DNA of 64,000 nt, from positions 2,593,407 to 2,657,406 of the forward strand of contig CAVZIJ010000003.1 in assembly GCA_963775335.1 (NCBI GenBank). The letters are read 5' to 3'. The notes beneath the pieces are model-generated. The model was not told the DNA's origin. It searched no databases and saw only the letters and a program-made list of their open reading frames with translations. A program made the position numbers and the translations under genes. Below are positions 35,741 through 44,991 of the stretch, one piece after another. Numbering within the stretch: the first letter of the stretch is position 1; every line of letters starts with the position of its first letter. Source of the stretch: CAVQCX01 sp963775335. Lineage in GTDB: Bacteria; Pseudomonadota; Gammaproteobacteria; Chromatiales; Chromatiaceae.

Positions 35741-37772
35741 TCAGGGCGGCATCTGCGGTTCCATCTGCCCGGCGCGCATCACCGGAAACGTCTCACCGGC
35801 CCTCCCTTCCCCGTCGCCTTCCTGACCGACGGCAAAGGGCCGCACGGAGCCCCGCAGCCGTCGGATGCCGGCCTCGCTCGACGGCTCGGGCCACACCAGG
35901 GTGAGCATCCGGGCCGGGTGCAGCACCCGCTCGCGCGTCAGGGACGCCAGCAGCAACGGCGCCCCATCCGCCGCATCCCGATAACCCGAGGGCCAAGCGC
36001 GCAGCACCCAGCGGCTGTCCGGCTCTGTGGCCGACGCGCGGGTGAGCGTGAGCAGCGCCAAGCGCCCCTCGTGCAGCTTGGGCAGGATCGGCAGGTCCTC
36101 GATCCCGGTATCGGGTCGCAGGAACCCGGCCAGGCCGGCGACGCGCCAGGGTGTCGCGACCGCCCAGCCGGCGGGGGCGAGCCGGGAGGCCAGGGCTTGG
36201 GGCGTTCCCAGCCACTGGAGGACGAGCGGCTCTTCGGGCTCTCCTCCGAGGTCCGTGCGCCGGCTCGGCAGGCTCGGCCCGCGGCCGCGCCACCAAGCGG
36301 CGACGTTCGAGCGGTTTCACGGTCTCCTCCGGCAGGTAGCGCGCGACGCTTTGGCCCCAGGTGCGCGACAGGTGCGAGGCCCCGAAGGTCGCCAGGACGA
36401 GGGTCAAGAGCACGACCATCCGGCCCGGGTGCACACCGGTACGCGGATAGGCGTGATAGAGCGCGGCGAGGGCCAGGGGTGCGAGCAGTCCGAAACAGAG
36501 CCCGGCCAGCACATCCGACGACCAATGGGCCCCCAGATAGACCCGGGAGGTAGCCATCAACAGCATCCAGAACAGGGCCGGGAGGTAAACGAGCGGACGC
36601 CAGCGCTGGCCCAGCGCGCCCGCCCCCAGCCAGGCAACCAGTCCATACACCGCCGCCGCCATGCTGGTATGGCCACTCGGGAACGAAAACGCATCGAAGC
36701 CGGCGTACATGGCCACAGGCCGCGGCGCTCGAACGAGCAGCTTGAGCAGGGGAAGCCCCGCGGCGGTGAGCGCCAGCGCACTGCCGGCCGCCAAGGCGAG
36801 GCGCCGGTGACCGCGCAACACCAGCCAGCCGAGCAGCGTCAGGGCCACGGCGCCCGTCACGATCGAATCTCCCAGGCTGCTGACGGCGATCATGAAGGGG
36901 TCGGTCCAGGGGTTGCGCAGGCCTTGCATCAGGGTGCTGATCGCCTGGTCCGAGCGCACCAGCTCGTCGCGGGTCACCACGTCCTCGAGGAGCGCGAAGA
37001 AGCCGGCCAGGGCGACCACCAGCAGCGTGAGGGTCGCCACCAACGCGGCCGTGGCGGGGTGGGCCGGATCGAACCGGACAGCCAGACGCTGCAGCAGGCT
37101 ACCCCGGTTGCGCTGGGTCCAGGCGTATGCGCGATCGAACAGCCGCCGCGCCAGGGGCGTGGTGCGCAGCACCAGAAGCCGCGTCGACCACCAGCTGAGC
37201 ACCAGCACCGCGAGGACCCCCAACGCGGCCACCGCCAAGCGAGGGCTCACGCCCCGCAGCAGCTCCAGCGAGGCACCCGCCAGTACCCCCGGCAAGATGT
37301 GGAGCGGGGCCCACACCAGGGCCGAGAGCGCGTTGGCCGGGTAGAATCGCCGCGGCGGCATCCCCAGGATGCCGGCGACGGTCGGGATAATGGGTCTGAG
37401 CACGGGCAGGAAACGCCCCAGGACCACGCTCTTGCCGCCATGACGGCGAAAGAACGCCTCTCCTTGGGCCATCAGGTCGGGGTAGCGGGAGAAGGGCCAG
37501 CGGCCGGTCAAGGTCTCGCGGTAGCGGTAGCCCAGCCAAAAGGAGAACCCGTCCCCCGCGATGGCCCCCGCCGTGGCCCAGGCCAGGATCGGCAGCAGCG
37601 GCAGATGCCCAACCCCGACGATGCCACCCACGGCGACCAGGATCATCGCGCCGGGGATGACATAGCCGGCCAACACAACGGCCTCCAAGGCGGCGACCAG
37701 GAACACGAACAGCCCCGCCCAATGGGGGTGTCCCGCGAGGAGCGCCACACTGGCGTCCACCCAGCTGCTCAC
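35741..37772 (-). CDS. DedA-PAP2-LssY fusion, membrane lipid phosphatase; one frame break
   Basis: The N-terminal DedA/SNARE-associated domain (about 1-190) has GYVIPGAMILVAVGG and GRFLPVLRPIIPTVAGI. A PAP2 phosphatase follows, with all three motifs: KLLVRAPRP, SFPSGHTSMAAA and SRVYLGAHWSSDVLAG. After LERRRL the frame breaks near 36298; the next frame gives WWRGRGPSLPSRRTDLGG, LVLQWLGTP and an LssY C-terminal domain ending at 35741. Corrected length is about 676 residues. The start is GTG 37772. Fusions of these three domains are known and are expected to act on undecaprenyl or other lipid phosphates. The break is probably a one-base error. Confidence 0.82.
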
Positions 37773-37839
37773 GCCCGGGCTGTCCCCGGCAGGGAGCGCG
37801 GAGTCGGCTGCCGCGGCCGGTCAATGAAGCAGGGCCGGC

Positions 37840-38366
37840 TCAACCGTATTTCACGCTCATGTCGTGCAGCGCCTCGCCCACGTGGGCAAGACGATCGGCA
37901 GCGTTCGAGAGATGGCGGTAGACCTCACGGCGTTTGATCCGATCGATGACGAATTCCAGACAGGCCCGCCCGGAAGGGGAGGCGCCGGGATCCGTCATCG
38001 CCTGATAGGCCTCGCCGGCGAACATCTCGGCCAGGGCCTTGCGATACAGGGATTCCACCTCGCGCTCGGCCCGCCGGGCTTGGGCCGCCAGGGGCTCGAC
38101 CTCTTCGGGGTGCTCGCGAAACCGCTGGAACCCCTGCGTCAGTGCCGCCGCCCCGTCGCGCAGCCGCGCCACTATCGCCTTCATCCAGGTGTCGGCAGCG
38201 ACGTTGAGCAGCTCCAGCTCGCGCACCGACGTCACCGCATAGTCGAACACGTGGTCCACTCCCGTGACCAGGGTATAGATGTCCTCGCGGTCGATACGCG
38301 TTTCGTGTAGTCGAAAGCCACCAGGACGGCCACGCAGGCCAGGCTCAGCCAAACGATGAGCTCCAT
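37840..38366 (-). pseudogene. Remnant joining the start of a Pit phosphate transporter to the end of a DUF47 protein
   Basis: From ATG 38366 the sequence reads MELIVWLSLACVAVLVAFDYT, the opening of a PiT-family phosphate transporter, whose conserved continuation would be NGFHDAAN. Instead, near 38308 it passes out of frame into HETRIDREDIYTLVTGVDHV, which is the middle of the DUF47/PhoU-like Pit accessory protein, complete to its end (RHLSNAADRLAHVGEALHDM, stop at 37840). Most of pit and the first third of DUF47 are missing. The start lies 22 bases after the nuclease gene. Either a real deletion or an assembly collapse would give this. Confidence 0.75.
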
Positions 38367-38388
38367 CGGGCGCGGGGCGACAAACCGC

Positions 38389-39780
38389 TCAGATCCGGAG
38401 CTCGTCGTGGAGCGCGGGCATCACGACCTGGGTCCCGCTCAGCAAGGCGCCGAAGGAGCCCATGGCCTGCTCGTCGCCGTGCACGAGCACCGTCTTCTCC
38501 GGGGCAGGCGCGGCGCGCCACCAGGCCAGCAGCTCTTCCCGGTCGGCATGGGCGGAGAAGCCCCCGATGGTGTGAATCCGGGCGTTGACCGGGATGTCCT
38601 CGCGAAACAGATGCACAGACTCTGCGCCATCGATGATCCTGCGCGCCAGGGTGCCCTGGGCCGCAAACCCGACGAAGATGACGCTGCTGTCGCGCCGCCA
38701 CAGATTGTGCTTGAGGTGGTGGCGCACCCGCCCGCCGGTGCACATGCCCGAGCCGGCGAGAATGATGGCGCCGCCGCCGATCCGGTTCAAGGCCATGGAC
38801 TCGGTGGTCTCGCGCGTGAAATGCAGCCCGGGCAGCGCGAAGGGATCGCGCCCTTCCCGGAACAGCTCGGCGGCCTCCCGGTCGTAGCATTCGGGATGAC
38901 GCCGGAAGATCTGGGTGGCGGAGATCGCCATGGGCGAATCCAGGAACACCTGGATGCTCCTGCTCAGCCGCCCCTGCTCGACCCCCTCGCGCAGGTGATA
39001 GAGCAGCTCCTGCGCGCGTTCGAGGGCGAACGTCGGGATGATGACGTTGCCCCCGCGCTCGAACGTGTCCTGGATCGCCTCGTAGAGCTCGTCGATCGAC
39101 GGCTGCAGCGGCTTGTGGGTGCGGTCTCCGTAGGTGGTTTCCATGACCAGGACGTCCGCCGCCGGGCGTCGGGCCGGATCACGCAGGATCGGCCGCCGAC
39201 TGGACCCCAGGTCGCCCGAGAACAGGATGCGATGCGAGCGCCCCCGCTCCTGCAGCTCCAACAGGATATTGGCCGAGCCGAGGATATGGCCGGCGTCCAG
39301 GAAGGTCGCCCGCGCCCCCTCGCGCAGGGTCAGGGGCTCCCCGTAGCGGGCGCTGCGGCCGAAGTAGTCGAGGCTATTGAGCGCATCCGGGGTCGTGTAC
39401 AAGGGGGTGACCGCTTGGCTGTTCGTCCCGCGGCGCGAGCCCTTGCGGGCCCGCCAGTCCGCCTCCTCTTCCTGCAGGTGGGCCGCGTCCAGCATCACCA
39501 GCCGGGCCAGCTCCCGGCTGGCCGCGGTCGCGATGATCTCGCCGCGAAAGCCGCGCTCCACCAGCAAGGGGATGCGCCCGCAATGATCGAGGTGGGCGTG
39601 GGTCAGGAGCAAATAGTCGACGGGTCCCGGATCGAAGCCCAGCGGCCCGCGGTTCTCCTCCTGCAGCTCGCGCCCCCCCTGGTAGAGCCCGCAGTCAATG
39701 AGGATGCGGACACCGTCGGACTCCACCAAGTGGCAGGAGCCGGTGACACCCCGATCAGCGCCGTGAAACGAAAGCTTCAT
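38389..39780 (-). CDS. MBL-fold/beta-CASP RNA-processing nuclease (CPSF/YsH1-like)
   Basis: The 463-residue product is a metallo-beta-lactamase fold with the beta-CASP insertion. Visible motifs are LLLTHAHLDHCGRIP (HxHxDH), DAGHILGSANILLEL, FSGDLGSSRRPIL, METTYGDRTHKP, and later FLDSPMAISATQIF and GGFSAHADREELLAW. The C-terminal KTVLVHGDEQAMGSF is also typical. Bacterial members are putative RNases with unproven substrates. It is the first gene of a run towards the pit remnant. ATG 39780 gives MKLSFHGADRGVTGSCHLVE. Confidence 0.92.
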   Translation of the reverse strand: MKLSFHGADRGVTGSCHLVESDGVRILIDCGLYQGGRELQEENRGPLGFDPGPVDYLLLTHAHLDHCGRIPLLVERGFRGEIIATAASRELARLVMLDAAHLQEEEADWRARKGSRRGTNSQAVTPLYTTPDALNSLDYFGRSARYGEPLTLREGARATFLDAGHILGSANILLELQERGRSHRILFSGDLGSSRRPILRDPARRPAADVLVMETTYGDRTHKPLQPSIDELYEAIQDTFERGGNVIIPTFALERAQELLYHLREGVEQGRLSRSIQVFLDSPMAISATQIFRRHPECYDREAAELFREGRDPFALPGLHFTRETTESMALNRIGGGAIILAGSGMCTGGRVRHHLKHNLWRRDSSVIFVGFAAQGTLARRIIDGAESVHLFREDIPVNARIHTIGGFSAHADREELLAWWRAAPAPEKTVLVHGDEQAMGSFGALLSGTQVVMPALHDELRI

Positions 39781-39919
39781 AGGGATTGGCGTGAGGTCTT
39801 CTCGGTTCTGCTCCCCGTCTCGGTGCCGACCGGGACGCCCGGGCCGCGCGCAACGCGGTAGCTACGGGCCGATCGGGCGCCACAGCAGGAGGTGGCCGAG
39901 CAGTGCGCGCTTAGACCCG

Positions 39920-40252
39920 TCACTGCCGGAGCCAAGCCTGGTAGCGGCGCCGCTCGGCGGCCGCAATCCGTTCCAGCCCTTCGCGCGCTTGCCCCGCCAT
40001 CCAGCTCGGGTATTCTGCCCAGGCCAGCACGTCGCGAACGTCGACCTTCGCCAGAGCGCAGTAGCAGCGGATCTGCTCAAGCGAGGCCCCCGCCAGCTTG
40101 AGGATCGCGAGCCTCACTCGCTCGCGCTCGCGCTCCCAGCTCTCGGTGCCGTAGAGCCAGAGCGCCTCGCGGACCTGGGCGCGCTCGGCCTCGTCCGGAA
40201 ACATCCGCCCCAGCTTGGCGTAAAGCACCGCATCCAGCTCGATTCCGGTCAT
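39920..40252 (-). CDS. Conserved hypothetical protein, 110 residues
   Basis: This small, charged, mostly helical protein starts MTGIELDAVLYAKLGRMFPD and has ERVRLAILKLAGASLEQIRCYCALAKVDVRDVLAWAEYPSW. It has no signal peptide or membrane segment. The regular ERERERVRLAILKLA helix and DYRDVLAWAEYP-like end suggest a real family of small soluble proteins, but I cannot attach a function. It lies 140 bases upstream of the nuclease gene in the same direction and is divergent from the ligase gene. Confidence 0.6.
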   Translation of the reverse strand: MTGIELDAVLYAKLGRMFPDEAERAQVREALWLYGTESWERERERVRLAILKLAGASLEQIRCYCALAKVDVRDVLAWAEYPSWMAGQAREGLERIAAAERRRYQAWLRQ

Positions 40253-40419
40253 CTCGCGCTCCGCTCGAGCCCCCCATGAGCTGGGGGGCGGACAGCCATA
40301 ATGGCAACTATAGCCCGCGAGACGAGGGGCGGTCGTACACAGTTATAATTGGTTGTTTGCGCCGCTCGGGACTGTGGACGGCGCGCGGAACACCGGGCCT
40401 TTTCTGCTGTCGCAAATCC

Positions 40420-41778
40420 ATGTCGACCCTCTATACCCGTTTCGCCGCTGGCGCCCTGTTTCCCATCCACGAATGGCTGAAGGGACATGACTCGGTGGCC
40501 GTGCGCCGAAGGCTCGAGGAGAGCCAGTGGTGGCCTGCGGAACGCCTCGCGGCCTACCGCATCGAGCGCCTGCGCGCATTCCTGAGCCACATCGGTGCCC
40601 GGGTGCCCTACTACCGGCGCCTGTTCGCCGAGACCGGATTCGACCCGGCCCGAACGGAATCCCTGGCCGATCTCGCGCGGCTGCCCTTATTGACCAAGGG
40701 TCTGATCCGCACGCACACCGAGGCCTTGAAAGCGGAGGACGCCGGACCGCTCGCCCGCTTCTCCACCGGCGGGTCCAGCGGCGCCCCGTTGATTTTTCAC
40801 GTCGGCAAAGATCGGGTGAGCCACGATGTCGGCGCCAAGTGGCGGGTCACCCGCTGGTGGGATGTGGACATCGGTGACCCGGAGATCGTGATCTGGGGCT
40901 CGCCGATCGAGTTGGGGAGCCAGGACCTGGTGCGCGCGATCCGTGATCGGCTCCTGCGCACGCAGCTGATCTCCGCCTTCGAGCTCAAGAAGAGCAAGAT
41001 CGGGCGCATCCTGGAGACCATCCGCCGCCGGCGCCCGCGCATGCTGTTTGGCTATCCCTCGGCCATTGCGCACATCGCGGGACAGGCGCAGGCCCGGGGT
41101 ATCGGCATGAGCGGCCTCGGCATTCGCGTAGCCTTTGTGACCTCGGAGCGGCTCTACGACGAACAGCGCCATCTGATCCAGGAGGTCTTCGGCTGCCCGG
41201 TCGCGAACGGCTACGGCGGGCGCGACGCGGGCTACATCGCGCACGAGTGTCCGGACGGCGGAATGCATCTGATGGCCGAGGACATCATCGTCGAGATCGT
41301 GGACGGCGACGGCAATCCCTTGCCCGCCGGCCGCAGCGGGGAGATCGTGGTCACCCACATGGCGACCGGGGCGTTTCCGTTCGTGCGCTATCGCACCGGG
41401 GATGTCGGCGTGATGAGCGAGCGCCAATGCCCCTGTGGCCGCGGGCTGCCTTTGCTGGAGGAGATCCAGGGTCGCACCACGGATTTCGTCGTCGCCGCCG
41501 ACGGCACGGTGATGCACGGGCTGGCGCTGATCTACATCCTGCGCGAGCTGCCCGGGGTGGCCAGGTTCAAGATCATCCAGGAGAGCCTGAAGCACACGCG
41601 GGTGCTGCTGGTGACCGGGACCGGCTTCGAGAAGCGCAGCCTCGAGACGATCCGCACCGGATTCCGGAGACGCCTGGGCGAGTCCGTGCGGATCGACATC
41701 GAGCAGGTCGAGGAGATCCCCGGCGACAGCTCCGGCAAGTTCCGATACGTGGTGAGCCGGGTGACCGGGCGCGGATAG
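40420..41778 (+). CDS. Phenylacetate-CoA ligase-like adenylate-forming enzyme (PaaK/CapK family)
   Basis: From ATG 40420 the product is 452 residues. The adenylation loop reads RFSTGGSSGAPLIFHVG, then NGYGGRDAGYIAHECPDGGMHLMAEDIIVEI (A4-A5 region), FPFVRYRTGDVGVMSERQCPCGRGL (A7) and a C-terminal SSGKFRYVVSR. These enzymes activate a carboxylate with ATP; the CapK-like branch is often tied to surface polysaccharide synthesis rather than phenylacetate. No partner genes are seen, so the substrate is unknown. Confidence 0.85.
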   Translation: MSTLYTRFAAGALFPIHEWLKGHDSVAVRRRLEESQWWPAERLAAYRIERLRAFLSHIGARVPYYRRLFAETGFDPARTESLADLARLPLLTKGLIRTHTEALKAEDAGPLARFSTGGSSGAPLIFHVGKDRVSHDVGAKWRVTRWWDVDIGDPEIVIWGSPIELGSQDLVRAIRDRLLRTQLISAFELKKSKIGRILETIRRRRPRMLFGYPSAIAHIAGQAQARGIGMSGLGIRVAFVTSERLYDEQRHLIQEVFGCPVANGYGGRDAGYIAHECPDGGMHLMAEDIIVEIVDGDGNPLPAGRSGEIVVTHMATGAFPFVRYRTGDVGVMSERQCPCGRGLPLLEEIQGRTTDFVVAADGTVMHGLALIYILRELPGVARFKIIQESLKHTRVLLVTGTGFEKRSLETIRTGFRRRLGESVRIDIEQVEEIPGDSSGKFRYVVSRVTGRG

Positions 41779-41818
41779 CCGAGCCCCGCCCCGGCTCGAG
41801 CGAGACCCACGGCAGGGC

Positions 41819-43369
41819 TCAGTCGGGCAGGCCGTCCTTGATCTGAACAAAGGTGTCGAAGCTGGCCATGAGCAGGTCGATGAGGGTCGGATCGAACTTC
41901 TTCCCCTTCTGCGCAAGCATGTATTCCTTGACCTCGTCCAACGGCCAGGCCGGCTTGTAGGAGCGCCTGCTGACCAGGGCGTCGAACACGTCCGCGATCG
42001 CGACTATCCGACCGTACAGGTGGATATCCTCACCGACCAACCGCCCGGGGTAGCCGGAGCCGTCCCAATTCTCGTGGTGCTGGGCGGCGATGATCGACGC
42101 CGCCTGCAGGATGTTGCTCTGGGAGTCTCCCAGGAGCCGCGCACCGATCTCGGCGTGCAACTGCATCCAGGTCCACTGCTCGGCCTCCAGTCGACTGGGA
42201 TGGTTGAGGACCTGGTCCGGGATGCCGATCTTGCCAACGTCGTGAAGCGGAGCGGCGGCGCGCAGCACCTCGGCCTCCCGCTCGCCCAGGCCCGCCAGTA
42301 TCCCCAGCTCCGCCGAGTACTCGCCTACCCGGCGCACGTGGTTGCCCGTTTCCAGCGAGCGGGTCTCCACCGCGCCTGCAAGCATGAACACCGCCTCTTT
42401 CTGGGCGGCCTCCACCTCCCTGCGCAGCTGCAGGTTCTCCAGTCCGATGGTCACGTTGCGGAAAAACAGGTCGATCAGGTGCTGGTCGGGCGGCGGCAAC
42501 GCATAGCCGCTGCTGACATAGACCGCGGCCGTCGTACCCGTGTGCGTCGCGATATAGCCGCAGAAGACGTTCGGCAGCACGACGTTGGCCCGCCGCCGCA
42601 GGGTCTCCTGAATCACCGCGTTGACCGCAGGCGGGAGCACCTCCCGGGGGTCCCGTCCGACGTAGGACTTCTCCTGGCCGGTGGTGGCGACGATCACCTG
42701 TTGCCCGTCGATCAACGTTGTGGCTAACCCGGAGGCCCTGACGAAGAGCAGGTCCCGATCCAGGAAGAGCAGGGCGGCGACCTGCTCGATGACCCCCTGG
42801 ATAAACGTCTCCAACGAGTGGCGCTCCAGGATGGATGCGCTGGCGTCGATAACCTTGGCGAGGCCGCGGCGGTTGGCGTCCAGGCTGGTCAGTGCGCGGT
42901 AGGATGAAAGCGCCGTGTAGACCACCGTGAACAGCTTCTGCGCAGTGAGCTCGGTCTTCTCCTTGTAGTCGTTGATGTCATAGCGGGTCACCACCTGCCG
43001 CTCGGGTGCCTGACCGGGCTGTCCGGTGCGCAGGATGATGCGCACGAACGGGTTCTCGATCTCTTCGCGGATGAAGCGCACCAGCTCTAGCCCCGCATGC
43101 TCCGATTCCATGACCACATCGAGCAGAATCAGCGCAATGCCCGGCTCCGCCACCAGCTGCTGGCGGGCCTGGCTCGCCGAGTATGCGCTGAGCAGATCAA
43201 GCTCCCGGCTGGCGAACTCAAACCCGTGCAGAGCGAGGCGCGTGACCGAGTGGACCTCCTCCTCGTCGTCGACGATCAGCACCTTCCAACCCGGTGAGCG
43301 GGCTGTCCGCTCCTCCGCCGAGTCCTCGTCGGCGAAGCTCAGGAGCTCCGATTCCTGCGATGGGGTCAT
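41819..43369 (-). CDS. Response regulator with DUF3369 and HD-GYP domains
   Basis: From ATG 43369 the product is 516 residues. The receiver domain (about 28-150) has VLIVDDEEEVHSVT and the phosphoacceptor stretch LILLDVVMESEHAG. A GAF-like DUF3369 domain follows (about 170-320). The C-terminal HD-GYP domain has LHDVGKIGIPDQVLNHP and AAQHHENWDGSGYPGRLVG, the complete catalytic set for cyclic-di-GMP breakdown. The ATG overlaps the kinase stop by four bases, so the two form a system that probably lowers c-di-GMP in response to a signal. Confidence 0.93.
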   Translation of the reverse strand: MTPSQESELLSFADEDSAEERTARSPGWKVLIVDDEEEVHSVTRLALHGFEFASRELDLLSAYSASQARQQLVAEPGIALILLDVVMESEHAGLELVRFIREEIENPFVRIILRTGQPGQAPERQVVTRYDINDYKEKTELTAQKLFTVVYTALSSYRALTSLDANRRGLAKVIDASASILERHSLETFIQGVIEQVAALLFLDRDLLFVRASGLATTLIDGQQVIVATTGQEKSYVGRDPREVLPPAVNAVIQETLRRRANVVLPNVFCGYIATHTGTTAAVYVSSGYALPPPDQHLIDLFFRNVTIGLENLQLRREVEAAQKEAVFMLAGAVETRSLETGNHVRRVGEYSAELGILAGLGEREAEVLRAAAPLHDVGKIGIPDQVLNHPSRLEAEQWTWMQLHAEIGARLLGDSQSNILQAASIIAAQHHENWDGSGYPGRLVGEDIHLYGRIVAIADVFDALVSRRSYKPAWPLDEVKEYMLAQKGKKFDPTLIDLLMASFDTFVQIKDGLPD

Positions 43370-44550
43370 GCCGTCTCCTTCGGTTGCAGGGGGAAACGAA
43401 TCCGAAAGCTTGTGCCCTGATTCCCGCTCGTGCAACCGATCGCTCCCCCGAGGGTCTTGACGACCAGGTTATGGACGATGTGCAGTCCCAGCCCGCTCCC
43501 GCCCTCCCCCCGCCGGGTCGTGAAGAAGGGGTCGAAGATGTGCTTCATGTTCGCCTCGGGGATACCTTTGCCGTCGTCACCGAAAGATAGCTCAGCGACG
43601 TCCTTGTGTGCCCGTACCCTGATCCGGATCCGACCGGCCTGCCCCGGGTCGTAGGCATGCTCGAGCGCATTGACGATCAGGTTGGTCAAAATCTGCGAGA
43701 GGGCCCCGGGGAAGCTGTCGACCACGAGATCTTCCGGGCACTCGAGCACCACTTCGTGGGCGGTCACCTTGAGCTTCGGGCGGAGGCTGAGCAGGACCTC
43801 TTCGATATAGCCTTTCACCGCGAAGCGCCGTCTCTCACTGCTCGACTGGTCGACCGCCACTTGCTTGAAGCTCTGGACCAAGGCGGACGCACGCGACAGA
43901 TTGGTCATCAGAATGTCGACGGCCTGGCCCGTGTGCTCGAAGTACCGCTCCAGCGCCGAGCGCTTGAGCGTGCCGGCGAGGTAGACCTCCCGGACCTGGC
44001 GAGTCTGTTCCTGAAGGTGCGAGGCCGCCGTGACGCCCACCCCGATCGGAGTGTTGATCTCGTGGGCGATCCCCGCTACCAGACCCCCGAGCGATGCCAG
44101 CTTTTCGGCCTGGATCAACTGATCCCGGGCGGCGTTGGCCTGCTGCTCGGCCTGCTTGCGGGCGCTGACATCGCGCACCACGCACACCAGATGGCCGCGA
44201 CCCTGAACATTGATCGCGCCGACCGCCAGCTCGATGGGAAAGGTCGTTCCGTCCCGGCGACGGGCGATGGTCTCCACCTCTTGCCCGACGGCCAGCGGGA
44301 GCTCTCCGTTGGCCCCGGGCCCGCCCCACAGCTCCCCGAGCTGGGGAAACAGAATCCCGATGTGCTGTCCGACCATCTCTTCGGCCGTGTACAGAAAGAT
44401 GGGCTCCGACGCCAGGTTGAAGATCTCGATGCGGCCGCCGGCGTCGGTCGTGATGATCGAGTCGGGAATAGTCTCCAGCATCGCGCGCGCATCATCGGCA
44501 AGGCTGTCCGCCGCTAGTGCGCGTTCGTTACCGCGTCGATCAATCACCAT
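43366..44550 (-). CDS. PAS-domain sensor histidine kinase
   Basis: The 394-residue product has no membrane segment. A PAS domain (about 20-135) starts DDARAMLETIPDSIITTDAGGRIEIFN and ends VCVVRDVSARKQAE. The phosphoacceptor is in GGLVAGIAHEINTPIGVGV. The catalytic domain has LTNLIVNALEHAYDPGQ (N box), FGDDGKGIPEANM (G1), FTTRRGEGGSGLGLHIVHNLV (F/G2). It is co-translated with the HD-GYP regulator. PAS suggests a cytoplasmic cue such as redox or a small ligand. Confidence 0.92.
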   Translation of the reverse strand: MVIDRRGNERALAADSLADDARAMLETIPDSIITTDAGGRIEIFNLASEPIFLYTAEEMVGQHIGILFPQLGELWGGPGANGELPLAVGQEVETIARRRDGTTFPIELAVGAINVQGRGHLVCVVRDVSARKQAEQQANAARDQLIQAEKLASLGGLVAGIAHEINTPIGVGVTAASHLQEQTRQVREVYLAGTLKRSALERYFEHTGQAVDILMTNLSRASALVQSFKQVAVDQSSSERRRFAVKGYIEEVLLSLRPKLKVTAHEVVLECPEDLVVDSFPGALSQILTNLIVNALEHAYDPGQAGRIRIRVRAHKDVAELSFGDDGKGIPEANMKHIFDPFFTTRRGEGGSGLGLHIVHNLVVKTLGGAIGCTSGNQGTSFRIRFPLQPKETA

Positions 44551-44991
44551 CTGTCCGACATCTCAACCAACAACGGGGCCCTCCCGCACGGCCGGGCTCG
44601 ACGCGGAAGACCCTGCCCTGATCCTGCGCCCCAATGATTCGGTGCGAAATTTATGCCTTCCGCCGCGCCCAATCTTCGGAGCACGCTGCTGCCCGGTCTC
44701 GCGACTTCGAGGCCCCTCGAACGGGCGAAACGAACGCCGATCCGCCACTCATCGTTCCGCAGAAGTTTACCCGAATACCGGGCTGGGTCCAGCGCCGAGC
44801 CCACCTGACACCTTCCCCCAAAGCCGCGCAAGTTTCGCTTAGCGTGCTGTCTGAACGGGAATTATCGGAAGTGCCAAATCGTGCGATGGCGTGGCGACCG
44901 CCAGATGTCACGAGGCGCGACCCTGAACGTTCGTTAGAACGTCCACCATCGGCTTCGACTGGCCTTTCCCCGCTGACCGAGTTACAGACGC
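44551..44991. other. Non-coding stretch, no gene recognised
   Basis: These 441 bases lie between the histidine kinase start and the protease end. Short open frames are present but lack homology or good starts. A near-repeat of GAACGTTCG and GAACGTC occurs near 44927-44943. The kinase promoter should lie at the left end of this gap, but I could not fix it. Confidence 0.5.

Noticed and set aside
36027..37937. 636-codon open frame on the plus strand
   Set aside because: Antisense to the DedA-PAP2 gene; sequence is low-complexity Gln/Arg/His-rich.
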